A stretch of DNA of 27,788 nt from Basidiobolus ranarum. Taxonomy: Eukaryota; Basidiobolomycota; Basidiobolomycetes; Basidiobolales. The position numbers and the translations under genes are program-made. The stretch is from contig JASJQH010000119.1 in assembly GCA_040143965.1 (NCBI GenBank), forward strand, positions 1-27,788. Reading direction: 5' to 3'. The notes beneath the pieces were generated by a model that was not told where the DNA came from, searched no databases, and saw only the letters and a list, made by a program, of their open reading frames with translations. Each line of letters starts with the position of its first letter. Within the stretch, counting starts at the first letter, position 1. Below, in pieces: positions 10,495 to 20,822 of this stretch.

Positions 10495-12618
10495 ATGAAT
10501 TCTTCGTCAACTAACCAAAAACAAGAACCGATAGACTTGGACTTTGGAGATTTCTGTACAAATTTCGAAGAGACTGAAGAGTTTGACGGATTTTTTGCTA
10601 CCCAAAAAAGTACTAACATTGAAGGAATCTCACTTCATAATAGTGATAGCAGTAATAATAAGGGTACCTCTAATGGAATAGAGAGGTTTCCCTCGCTTTC
10701 ATCAGAAGTTAGGGATACTTCTAAAAACTCTTTAATGGATTTTGCCCTCCCTATAACTCAGAAAGTAGTTGAAACTTCCAAGTCTGATATTTTCTCTTCT
10801 ACTGCTAGTACCACAAATACTTTCAACCTTCTTGATGATGACTGGTCGTTGGATTTTCATAGTAAAGGTACTTTTGATACCATAAATGTTGTCAAGCTTA
10901 TTGTTTGGTCACAACATTGATCCATACAGATTCAACCTTTAAAGCTAACACCTTATTCAAATATAGGTAGCATGAGTGATTTAAGCAACTTGGTAACTAA
11001 AAGTAAACTCACCTCGGAAAAAGTGGCACCAATACTTTCCAAGTCCCTTTTACCAAACACCTTTCCTCTTGGAGAACACCTGAAGAAATATACGAATACC
11101 CTACTAGATACAAACGATTCCAGAGAAATCTCCACTACACATGATTTTGGGGATTTTACTTCGCACGATACTGACGCTGAAACTCACGGATTTGAAGAGT
11201 TTTTCGATAGTAGTAATTCAACTTTAAGTCAAGACGAGAACTCGAAAATCCCCGATTTAATGAATATGAGTACAGAATTACTTTCGCCTAAAGTCACCCA
11301 AATCAAATCATCTTTAATTGACTTTGATGATGATTTTTTGGATGTTAGTAAACCAACCAAGGTTGACAAGAATTCGGCTCATTTACTTGATATATCTAAC
11401 AGTCTTGGAAGTGAACCTCACCTTCTCAATTTTATTGATTGGAACGGATCAGACTCTAAAACTCACACTCACTCCCACCTATCCAACGTACCCATTGTAA
11501 AAAATTCCGTTAATGATATCACTCCAGTGCCGAAGCAAATTGAAACGATAAAAAATTCCACCCACGATGAAACGGAGTCAGATTTTGGAAGTTTCTCTAG
11601 TTACACACTAAACAATAAAGAATCATTTGGTTCGTTGTTTAATGAAGTAGCACCACAACCGTTAGAAAAGGAGAACCCGTTATCAAACAGAGTTCCTACC
11701 GTTTCTAAAAAAAGCGAAATCATGGAAGAGATACTTTCATTTGCGATTCCTATAGATGATACTTTTGACGAAATCGATGAGGTAAGTCTTGGTTATTTTG
11801 TAGGTAGATTGTATTGAATAAGATGCCAATTCTAAATCCGCTCTTCTACGTTTAGAAATTTCTCTTTGAACCTAGTCTGATACGTGGGAAATGGAATACT
11901 ACTCTCTCCACAATATTTGATACAATTCCATCGACTACTTCCCTTGAAGACTTGACATCGAATAGAGAAATGTGGGTTTACTTTCAAGTATTTATTTGAT
12001 TTATTCTCATCTAATATTGTTCAACTGTTGCCAGCAATGAACCCATAGAAGTCCCCTCATTTGTCACCAATTCTTCCAAAGAGAGTCAAGATTTTCAATG
12101 GGAAAATTCGGTTAATGAAGAGAAACATCTTGCTAGTTTGAATTTGAAGAAAACGGTAAATTGATTTTTTAACCCATGATTGGTAAATATTCACATCTGA
12201 TTCGTGATTTAGAAAAAGAAAGTCCGCAAAACAGAAACTCTTGTAGTACAAGAATTAATTCCTGTCTTGGTAAGTCTCAATCTTTAGTTTTGGTTAGTGA
12301 TAGTTTATTAAATGGACTTGTTGACTTTACTAGGTGCCAGATGTTTTGATTGAAACTGACGCTCATACTACCTCCTCCGCAAGACAATCAACTGAGTTAC
12401 ACGCCCCTTCTCTTACTTTGTCACTTTCTGACTCCCAATTATCGGAATATTTCACCAAGGAAAGCGATATTACGAGCAAAAAAAGGTCAAGCGGAAGCAA
12501 ATTTCCGATAGGTCAAAGTATACTGAACATGTTTAATCCGTCCACCAAAAAAGATAAATCCAAACTAATGACGAGCGTAAATTTCGATGTCTTTGACGCA
12601 TCCGAGATTTTCACTTAA
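10495..12618 (+). CDS. Acidic, disordered protein with FGDF and clathrin-box motifs (candidate AP-1/clathrin accessory)
   Basis: Six exons: 10495-10867, 10967-11781, 11856-11971, 12035-12155, 12213-12269, 12334-12618. They give about 588 residues, low in aromatic-rich folds and high in Ser, Thr, Asn, Asp. Adaptor-like motifs are clear: DLDFGDF (14-20), HDFGDF (183-188), DFGSF (330-334), HGFEEFF, and LIDFD (241-245), which fits the clathrin box L-hydrophobic-x-hydrophobic-acidic. FGDF fits the AP-1 gamma-ear/GGA motif (aromatic-G-P/D/E-aromatic). Exon 3 carries a short folded-looking segment LIRGKWNTTLSTIF. This architecture resembles yeast Laa2 and animal aftiphilin, but I cannot confirm homology. 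The C-terminus ends with a likely amphipathic IGQSILNMFNP stretch. The ATG at 10495 is the first in frame; an extra 5' exon cannot be excluded. It lies downstream of END3 on the same strand. Confidence 0.7.
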
Positions 12619-12832
12619 TATGATACATAATCGACCATATTACTTACATTTTTCTAATAGCGTGTCATATTTGTATAATAACAGTAGGTTAGAAGATTCC
12701 TCCACTGTATACAATAAATCAATTTTACCATCCAAGTGATGACGTATGAAATGATGTGGAATTCTACAAGGATGAATTATTGGATTGTAGCGTGGAACTT
12801 GTTTAGAGTATAACCAGGCTTTTTTATTCATC

Positions 12833-14794
12833 ATGTCGCGAATAAGTGAACGGTTCGATCCCTCTTCCTTACCTCTAGAAAAACGATATCATCCCGAGAA
12901 CCCTTCTACACAGTGGGGTCATATCCAGTCACCTTATCCCACGAACGCCTGGTGGGAGAATCTGGTACTCAATAGCACGAAAGAAACCATTACACCATAC
13001 CCATATCATGTTCGAGCTGGTTTAAACGAAATATCTATATGTTATCCTACTCGAGAAGTACACGATACATATATCTTTAGTCCCTTTCACGAAGACTGGA
13101 TTTTAACTCTCGAAGGAATTGAAAAGAGTGGAGTCATCTACCATGACGAACTATCAGTAGCGGTTGATTACGTTGGTAAAGAAGGGAGAAATCTACGAGC
13201 TTGGTTTGTTAAAGGAACTCCATATCAAAGTTTTTACGTTACCAAAGGTTCACCGATTCTGAAAACCATTCATGCTATTATTGAAGTATTCCCATTCCCA
13301 GATAACAAGAGAATTTTAATTCATCTAAATAATGGACAATATTGGTGTATCTTTACCGAAGTACCCGTTCATTGGGAACATAATATGAATCAACTTTATA
13401 CTACATCAAGTTTCAACGGATATCTCAGGTTAGCGTATGTACCGCCTCAAATCGAAACCAACTTTCAAGTATTAAGTGACTATTCCACTTGTATTCCGAT
13501 AGGTGGACATGTGACCTATGAGATGCTTCAAGAGGATATAAAGATTCAGTTTGAGTTCTTAACCTTTGGAGAAGGTAGATTACTGATGTTAACATTGCCC
13601 CATCATAAAGATATATTGGTGAATCCTCGGTTCGTAAATATGTCGGGGTTTACCTGTATTAAAGGAGCCATGATGGCGATAGAAGGAACCTCTTGGAGTG
13701 TAAGAGAACCTCAGATAAAGATCGGATGGTTCTCAGATCGACCCATTGATCAAGAATATTTGGAAATCATTGGAAACAGCCTAATGAAAGATGTAGAAAG
13801 TAATACTAGTTCTCTCGCCATAGATCCATACTTCTTTGGTAAAGGAGTAGCGAAAATAGCTAGACTGGCACTTATCGCAGAACAAATAGGCAGATTGGAA
13901 TTACTTGAAAAAATCCTTGATAACTTGAAAAGAGCACTTGTACCTTGGTTCACAGGAAAAAATCAGAATCCTTTGGTATACGATCTTACTTGGAAAGGGA
14001 TCATTTCTCGGAATGGCATCAACGATCGTGGTGCAGATTTTGGAAATGGATGGTATAATGATCATCATTATCACTACGGATATTTCATTTATGCCTGTGC
14101 AGTCATCGGACGTTATGAAAAATCATGGTTGAATGAATATCGAATTCCCATCTTAGCTTTACTCAAAGATTACGCTAATCCAGTTAGTGGAGATCCTATG
14201 TTCCCCAAGTTTCGTCATAAGGATATGTATGATGGACATTCTTGGGCATCTGGATTATTTGAATTTGCTGACGCGAGAAATCAAGAATCTACCTCGGAAG
14301 CGGTGAATGCATACTACGCTGTATATCTCTTAGGTTTAGCGTGGCATGATCCCGAACTTCAAGGAGCTGGACAATTTCTTTTAACTTCTGAGATTAGGTC
14401 CTCTCGCTTCTATTGGCAAATGGGTGATTCTACCAATATATATGATCGGAAATTTCGGGTCAACAAATGCGTTGGTATTCTATGGGGATGTAAAGTGGAT
14501 TATGCTACTTGGTTTGGAAATCTTCCCGAGTATATTCATTGTATTCAATTTCTTCCATTCACTCCCATTACTAGAGCCTTGCTTTTACCATCTTGGTTAG
14601 TTGAAGAGAGAGAAATATTGAACTTGATTTTAAGTAGAAAATCCCCGATGGTAGAAGCTAAATGGGTAGCATATATCCTTATGGCATTAGGAATCATAGA
14701 TAAGAAGATGGCTACTAAGAAAATGTTAGAAGTAAAGGAATTCGATGATGGAAATACTATGACTAATTCATGGTATTGGCTTAGTACCTGTTAA
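12833..14794 (+). CDS. ENG2: GH81 endo-beta-1,3-glucanase, intracellular type, intronless
   Basis: One uninterrupted frame encodes 653 residues. The N-terminal GH81 signature PYPTNAWWENLVL lies at about 35-47. The catalytic region has DFGNGWYNDHHYHYGY (about 402-417), containing the conserved catalytic Asp, then KFRHKDMYDGHSWASGLF, then NQESTSEAVNAYY with the two conserved Glu. It ends GNTMTNSWYWLS, as full-length GH81 enzymes do, so it appears complete. There is no signal peptide or transmembrane segment, as in cytosolic yeast Acf2/Eng2 rather than secreted Eng1. The enzyme hydrolyses internal beta-1,3-glucan links. It is the only long gene here without introns, while its neighbours average an intron every 150-400 coding bases. 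Retroposition, horizontal gain or lineage-specific loss are all possible. It lies 214 bp after the FGDF gene. Confidence 0.93.
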   Translation: MSRISERFDPSSLPLEKRYHPENPSTQWGHIQSPYPTNAWWENLVLNSTKETITPYPYHVRAGLNEISICYPTREVHDTYIFSPFHEDWILTLEGIEKSGVIYHDELSVAVDYVGKEGRNLRAWFVKGTPYQSFYVTKGSPILKTIHAIIEVFPFPDNKRILIHLNNGQYWCIFTEVPVHWEHNMNQLYTTSSFNGYLRLAYVPPQIETNFQVLSDYSTCIPIGGHVTYEMLQEDIKIQFEFLTFGEGRLLMLTLPHHKDILVNPRFVNMSGFTCIKGAMMAIEGTSWSVREPQIKIGWFSDRPIDQEYLEIIGNSLMKDVESNTSSLAIDPYFFGKGVAKIARLALIAEQIGRLELLEKILDNLKRALVPWFTGKNQNPLVYDLTWKGIISRNGINDRGADFGNGWYNDHHYHYGYFIYACAVIGRYEKSWLNEYRIPILALLKDYANPVSGDPMFPKFRHKDMYDGHSWASGLFEFADARNQESTSEAVNAYYAVYLLGLAWHDPELQGAGQFLLTSEIRSSRFYWQMGDSTNIYDRKFRVNKCVGILWGCKVDYATWFGNLPEYIHCIQFLPFTPITRALLLPSWLVEEREILNLILSRKSPMVEAKWVAYILMALGIIDKKMATKKMLEVKEFDDGNTMTNSWYWLSTC

Positions 14795-15114
14795 ATTCCC
14801 GAATTCTACCCTATCTAGTTCATTAAATCACCAGAATTATTTCAAATAGTGCTTTCTCCCATTGGGATTTATCTAGTTAGTTTAATGTGTATATATGCTA
14901 AACAAACCATGAATATCAAGTGCGAACCATTACAATTAATTAAAATTTAAGTGGAATCAATCGATTAATCGGTGAATACCAATGAGCTTCTATATACATA
15001 GATGTAGTCAACCAATGGACTACTATAATGGTTCCCAGCACATCAAAAGAGAATACTCATGTATAAATATACGCACATACTAAATATAATCGGGAAGATG
15101 GAGAGGGAGGGGCC
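14795..15114. other. Convergent 3' intergenic region
   Basis: 320 bp between two convergent stop codons. It is AT-rich with several AATAAA-like and TATATA stretches suitable for 3' end formation on both strands. A small palindromic AATCGATTAATCGG-type stretch lies near 14957-14971. No gene or RNA was recognised. Confidence 0.35.
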
Positions 15115-17547
15115 CTAACGCTTTGAATACTTGGGATTAGAATAATCAGTTTGAGAGTGCTGCGAGTCGGAGTCATTTTCTAGGAATGATACTCGGTGTA
15201 ATTCCTTAAGAAAAAAAAAAGGTAAATATTAAGAAGTAAGCAATCAGAATATTGTAAATTTACGTACTGTTTCCATGTTCTAGTGAAAGATAGGTAGAGA
15301 GAAGATTGGTTAATCCCTTCTTACATTGAGAGGGTTGAAGATCGAGATAAACTTACTGTAATGCCATCCATAGGTGAGTCCAACATCTCTAGTCCACTCT
15401 CTTTCAATAACTCACTAATCGATGTCTGAGACTTGGATTTTTCTCGTCTTCGTGGTGGAGGTGGATTAAGAGGAGTTATAACGTTTGGAGCATCGTCTAA
15501 CCTCGAAAACCGAGAGGAATTCAATTGATCGAGTGAAATTGAATTATAGGTTTCTCCAGACTGACTGAAAGCACCCAAGTCATATCTGTTCATTGAGGAA
15601 GGCTTGAGTGGGAAGGATTGTGTGTGAGATTGAGTGTGGACGTGAGAAAGAGTTTGTGAGTGATTGATTTGCTCTGACTTCGAGTTACTAGTACTAATGT
15701 TTCGAGGTGTGGATGATAAAGAGCCATTCCGGTTTCGTTGTAGAATAGCGGCATATGTAGCAGTATCTTCAGTTCCTCGAATAGAAAGAATAGCAAATAC
15801 CGGACTGAATAGAGCTAGCTGTGACAACGTATTGAAGGTTAGGATTAGAACGTTGCCAGTTATACTGGTCATCAAACGTCTATTGCCAAGAAATTGTGAA
15901 ACCGCTTCTGACGTAAATCCTATAACTGCAAATACAAGGAGTAATGCCAACTACATATCCAATCTTGTTAGCTAAAATCCATTGAAAATGGTTCATTAAT
16001 GGTTACGGTAATCACCTTTTCCAAACTGACTCGTGTACGTGAAGTCATCGGGAACGCCTTCATACCACGGTTGTACATCATAGCTGAATGGGAAACTTTA
16101 AGTAAGGATATATTTTCCCAATAGATAGGGCGAAGAAGTTACTGAAATAAACTTACCGTAGTAAAAGAACATAAAGGCTTGCAGAGTAATCAACAATGGC
16201 AAGTAAACGGAATTGATAACTCCACGAACTATCTCCAATTGCTCAAAAGTCACCATGATACAAACGATGTTCAAAATAGTAATAGCCACGTAGTTGATCA
16301 TTACGAAGATGATCAAGTAGAAAGAGGTCTTAAAGAGCACATTAGGGAATAATTTGGAAATGATTTGCCCCCTTAAGAAAGATATAAGTCAACAGAAATG
16401 CGAATCTCTAGATTGTGTACATACCATTTGAACTGGACAGTACTGTAGGCACTGAAGCCTATTAGCCACGCAATACTGGCAACAATTTGGATACCCTTGT
16501 ATTGTCCACGAACAGCAAGAGATACCAGAGATGCTAGTTTTCTGTTAGTCCTCATAAGGAAAGTCATACTGAGCAAAGAAAACGCTACATACAGTTGAGA
16601 ACTACTAAAGCAGCTATGTAAAGAATAATACGAGTATCAAACTGCCATCCTTCCTGATAAAACAGGTTGATCAACTGATAAAAAGCGTAGATCAAGGCGA
16701 AAAATGTCTAATGAAGTTCAATTAGTTTGGGTAACAGTACAAGAGCAAAGATCAACGGATCTTACCAATACGAAGAGAGACCAACGATGCAAAGCAAGTC
16801 GATATGAAGTACCCTCTACGTTCCATACACCAGGATCTATTTCATTTATATCGCGTTAGTATCGATGCTTCAGTAGAGTGAATGATGTTTCTATTATCCA
16901 ACCTTGTGTTATTGTAGCAATATACGGAGTAGGACCTACAGTTTTCTGAACCAACATGTCACCAACAGACTTGCTTACTAAAGCCAAATTAATGGTTCTC
17001 AGATTGTTTATTCTGCCATTGTAAGGTTCTTGTGGACCACCAAACTCTACTTCTTGAGGACCAGCAGAAGAAAATAGAGCTACAGTCAGTTTTGGTAAGC
17101 GGTTATTTTCCAAGACTAAAGCGAAATCTTCAAGCTGTTGAACTACCTATATCACCAATAGTGAAGTGTTAAGTAAATACATTACAAATGGGGAAGTGAA
17201 GAAAAACGTACTGCTGAAAACCCATAACAACTGCTTGCCAATAATTCCTCTGTATGAACAAAAAGTACTGTTCCAGTTACTTGCTCTTGTGAGCCAGTTG
17301 GCCAAGTGAGAGTGGGCAAGATTGTTGAAAGCTTGCACCTGACATTCCCTTCAAATTGAGCTTTGACAAACACTCCCGAAAAACTGTAATAATTAGGGGA
17401 AGTGACAGAGGCATTCTTTTGAAAGTTTCCATAGAAGTCATAGGAAGGGAATGTAGCATTATTGACCACAAATTTCGCTTGGGATATGATAGAAAAACAT
17501 ACAAGGAAAATACAAAGAGTAGAGAAGGGGTAATATAAAGACCTCAT
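15115..17547 (-). CDS. Seven-transmembrane receptor-like protein with signal peptide and large ectodomain
   Basis: Ten exons (minus): 17547-17212, 17146-16903, 16836-16766, 16707-16593, 16533-16425, 16371-16157, 16083-16016, 15950-15357, 15279-15268, 15204-15115. They give 617 residues. Residues 1-24 (MRSLYYPFSTLCIFLVCFSI and following) form a signal peptide. The ectodomain runs about 25-208 and includes a NLALVSKSVGDMLVQ segment that recalls PA-like domains. Seven hydrophobic helices follow: WSLFVLTFFALIYAFYQLI; IILYIAALVVLNSSLVSLAV; IQIVASIAWLIGFSAYS; FYLIIFVMINYVAITILNIV; VINSVYLPLLITLQAFMFF; LALLLVFAVIGFTSEAV; GNVLILTFNTLSQLALFSP. A 170-residue Ser/Thr-rich cytosolic tail carries PPPPRRR. 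The topology fits a fungal GPCR-like or GOST/GPR180-like protein; the family is not settled. An upstream in-frame TTG was rejected in favour of the ATG that begins the signal peptide. Confidence 0.82.
15268..15279 (-). other. 12-nt microexon in the 7TM gene tail
   Basis: AACATGGAAACA lies between an ACTAG acceptor and a GTACGT donor and encodes N-M-E-T in phase 0. Flanking introns are 77 nt (15356-15280) and 63 nt (15267-15205). Because both joins are phase 0, skipping it would delete four residues without a frame change, so the exon could be optional. If it is not an exon, the alternative is a single 152 nt intron, which would be longer than the others here. Confidence 0.6.
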
Positions 17548-17626
17548 TAGAACATACTGCAACCAAGCAAGGATAAGTTCCTCCCGGATTTTATTAGTCT
17601 TAGGATCCAAAGATATTTTTCATCAT

Positions 17627-17640
17627 GAGAACCGGTTCTC
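17627..17640. promoter_or_regulatory. 14-bp perfect palindrome with AACCGGTT core
   Basis: GAGAACCGGTTCTC is a perfect palindrome 80 bp upstream of the 7TM gene ATG. Its core AACCGGTT is the known consensus of Grainyhead/CP2-type transcription factors, which occur in fungi and in Neurospora control wall-remodelling genes. Function here is inference. Confidence 0.45.
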
Positions 17641-18170
17641 ACCACTCGAACAATTTGATTGGACTGTCGCAGTCAAAAGTAACGAGTAACGAAAAAGGAG
17701 TTTTTGTAGAAGTTGTATAGACTCCCCGATCAGGCATATGATTTAGCTAAAATAGCTATCTTGGTGTTCAAAGAGGTTACAGCATATATTTGTCACGTTG
17801 AGATTAAACCAGCGTCTACAGTTAGCTTGACAGTAATCCAGATGAGAAAAACGCAATCGATATACTCGTTTGTTTCAGGTAGCAGGTGAACACCAATACT
17901 TAAAGAATGAATTGATGTCCATCTAAAGAATTGTACGCGTGTAACCCTTTTCTTCTTTGGCTTCTCCTCAAACCCTAACACAAACTTCATATCATCTGAT
18001 TTGCTAATGAAGATCCCATGCAGGAGTTACTCTGCCTATATTTGGTGCTGTTCAATTTAATACTGCATGGTGATTTGAGGGCGAGACTGTCCTGAATATT
18101 GGAGTTGAATAATAGGGCCACAATCAAGGAAATATACATATATATATCAAACCAGCAATGCATTAATCTA

Positions 18171-18200
18171 GTGATAGCCGAAATAATCGGCTAACGTCAC
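18171..18200. promoter_or_regulatory. Inverted repeat with CCG-N7-CGG spacing
   Basis: TAGCCGA (18174-18180) and TCGGCTA (18186-18192) are perfect arms around AATAA. Outer GTGA (18171-18174) and TCAC (18197-18200) can extend the pairing after a three-base bulge. The core reads CCG-N7-CGG, the inverted half-site layout bound by Zn2Cys6 regulators, which often recognise such triplets. It could equally be a hairpin in a transcript. Confidence 0.35.
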
Positions 18201-18841
18201 TTTTTGAATGCACTATTCAGGAGATATACATTGGGGTATGCCTAGAGGTGATACTAGTACAGCCACCAATAGGGATTAAATTAAGAAGACCACCTCAGCA
18301 TGGTATCTATTTGACACAGATAAAGTTTGACAAAGGGCGCACAGATGAGGAGAAGGTTCACCAGAGGGTTTCGAAAAATAACTGATACAAGAAAGGAACA
18401 GGAGATGTACATTCATGGATAAAGCGAAAAACTTTTAATTAAGTCAAAGATGCTAGTAGTCGAGATTTGCTGTACATTGTGCATGGGAATGTCCCCCAAA
18501 CTCCTTCTTGCATCCGTATTCAAAGGCACGGGATTGTGAACAAAATATTGCTGCCTAATGGTAGAGCTGAGGAGTTTTTAGATAGAACGCCAGTTCAACT
18601 TGTATATTTAGGTCGAACAGGTCCCTGAGTACAATACTTTCATAGACCTCTTTGATCGCTGCCCAGACGGTATAGATGAAGGTTTAGAGGTCTTGTTAGA
18701 TTGAAGATACAACGTCCCGGGAGAGTGATTGTGATTATCGTTAGTTCGAAAAGTCGTTTTGTATCTAGTGTTTATTGGGCTGGAATATAAATTGATTGAA
18801 AATATTACATTTAATGAGTCGTTATTGGATAAAGATTTGCG

Positions 18842-20822
18842 CTATGGGGCCATTTCCGATAATAATGCCAAGATTTTATGTTGTTTTGCAATCGCATCTT
18901 TGTCAGTAGTAGTGAAGAAGAGTGGAACATTAGCCTGTGTAATCCAAAGAGTTAGTTATCAGCAATTGGACAAATGAATGAGAGCAAGTTACATCTTGAA
19001 GTGCCTGTTGTTGTTTCTGAATGATTTTGTCCATCTCAGCCACGATGTTTTTGTCTAATGCACGTAACTCTGTAAACAGTCTTCGCTCCAGAGCCTAACA
19101 GGTCACGAATAAATGTCAATTAATCCGAATTGAGAGAAATTCCGGTTCTCACTCACCTCAGCCTCCCGTGGGTCTAATTGTCCCAAGATCTCTTTGGCGT
19201 GTAGTTTATTTCTTTCTTTGTCGTGATCCTCCACCATTCTCTTTCGTTGCTCAAAAAGTTCCTCCTCACGGTCCACCTTGAGATTTAATATTCAATAAGA
19301 CCATAATATTTTCAATGGGATGAAGAAGAGATCTACCTGCATTCTACGAATTTGATCTAGCATCGCAAAAATCGTTCCATTTTCGGCAATTTTACTCAAC
19401 TCTATTAATACCGCCGGTGATATTGTGGTATTTTTCTTCAGATTTGTTGGTGCAGCAGTAGGTTTGACTGGCTCTAACTGACCTGAGGTTTCATAATGAC
19501 TGTCCCTCTTGGTTTTGTCGATGGGGTAAGGCCTATCTGCAGAGATGTAATCAGCTCGAGGTCCCTTGGGGATTAGAGGATCGTTACTAGGATCTGAGAA
19601 TTCAAAAACTGGAAGCTTATTTTGAATCTTTACACTCGCGGAATAATCAGGCTTCTGGTCCCTGGTACGAGGCAACTTGTGTGGATAGTCTATCTCTTTG
19701 GGAGGTTGCTCTGATCTTTTACGTCTTTCCTGAGGATTGTATCGTCCGTGATCATCAGGGGATATTTTCTTCTCTTCTCCCAAATAGTCATCATATTTTA
19801 TAACACTACGAGGATCTGAAGGCATTCCATGAGTACTGACCGCATCACGGTCAACATATCCTTTCCCTCGGGAATCATGATGTTTGAGCGAATCTTCTCT
19901 TGGCGTACGCTCTGCTCGTTGTCGAAAAATGTTAGGTTTCGTACGCTGTTCCGATACCACTCTAGGATTCCTTTGAACTCGAGATACCTGTGGTTGAAAG
20001 ATGCTGGGTTTCGGTCTGGTCCTTGGATCTTGGGGTGGTTGTGAGTGAGAAACGGGTATTCCAGCCTTAGCGAGTGAATCATACGACGATGGTGATTGTG
20101 AATTAGATATTGGCTTGATTCGTGGGTCTTGTAATCTTTGTATAGCACTAGGCACTGGAGGTACTCGCGGGTCTTGCGATGGTGAAGGATTGATTCTTGG
20201 ATCTTGTGGTGGAGTTTGAAACTTTTTGAGTGCTGCTAAGATTCCTTCGTAATCAGTCGGTAAACTATCATTGTTATTAGAGGTCTGTGGTGCCGATGAA
20301 GTCGGGTTCAGACCAAAAGTACAACTACTAGTATCTATAAACCCAGAATGTACAGGAGTTGGCAGTTGAGGAATACTAGGCTGTGTTGTTTCACTCAATT
20401 CATTGAGAACATTTGCTTGTCGTTGATAATCGTTTCTCACTTGTTGAATAAGATCGGGTGATATTGCCGTCAAATCTAGATTGGCAAAGGCTGATACGTT
20501 CAAGTTGGTACTTATGGGTGTCACCTGTGAGGTCTATGAAAAATTGAGCTATAAGACTAGTTCGAAAAATAATAAGCTATCCCATCAGAACTTACGGAAG
20601 GTATCGAACTGAGTGGTATCGCTAATAGCTGAGCAATAGCACTTGGAAGTTGTGCACTCGAATTACTGTTGCCATCATTACTCTAAAAAAAGTAAAGATT
20701 TGTTTCATCGATGAATGGTTAATGGGAATATATTTTAATTGGAAACATAAAATTAATGACTAGTAACCTAGGTATACCTGAGAACCATTCGAAAAATTAA
20801 AGGAAGGATTCGGTTCGTCCAT
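18842..20822 (-). CDS. QDPR-repeat, disordered protein with helical C-terminus, function unknown
   Basis: Six exons (minus): 20822-20778, 20682-20596, 20533-19337, 19276-19157, 19094-18993, 18934-18842. They give 547 residues. The first 110 residues are Ser/Asn/Pro-rich. Residues about 140-350 are Pro/Arg-rich with four QDPR tetrapeptides (QDPRINP, QDPRVPP, QDPRIKP, QDPRTRP), plus SDPRS and later LDPRE, and many KRS/RRKR basic clusters suggesting a nuclear protein. The C-terminal ~150 residues are predicted helical: charged DREEELFEQRKRMVEDHDKE, then LFTELRALDKNIVAEMDKII, then NVPLFFTTTDKDAIAKQHKI. DPR-rich tails occur in some RNA-processing factors, but I recognise no family. Exon 4 uses a CAAG acceptor. 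It shares a promoter region with MAK11. Confidence 0.78.

Larger units (their letters stand above)
17548..18841. other. 1.3 kb non-coding region upstream of the 7TM gene
   Basis: This is the largest internal gap without a gene. It must hold the 7TM promoter and the 3' end of the QDPR protein gene. Two perfect palindromes are described separately (17627-17640 and 18171-18200). Only short open frames occur, without convincing splice-joined continuation. No tRNA, snRNA or transposon was recognised. Confidence 0.4.

Noticed and set aside
12057-12251. Minus-strand 64-codon frame
   Set aside because: It is antisense to exons 4-5 of the FGDF protein gene and crosses their intron.
17793-17990. Minus-strand 65-codon frame beginning MKFVLGFEEKPKKKR
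   Set aside because: The basic start is suggestive of a small ribosomal or mitochondrial protein, but no splice-joined continuation or homology could be found.
18759-18977. Plus-strand 72-codon frame
   Set aside because: It overlaps the last exon of the QDPR protein in antisense and shows no protein-like features.
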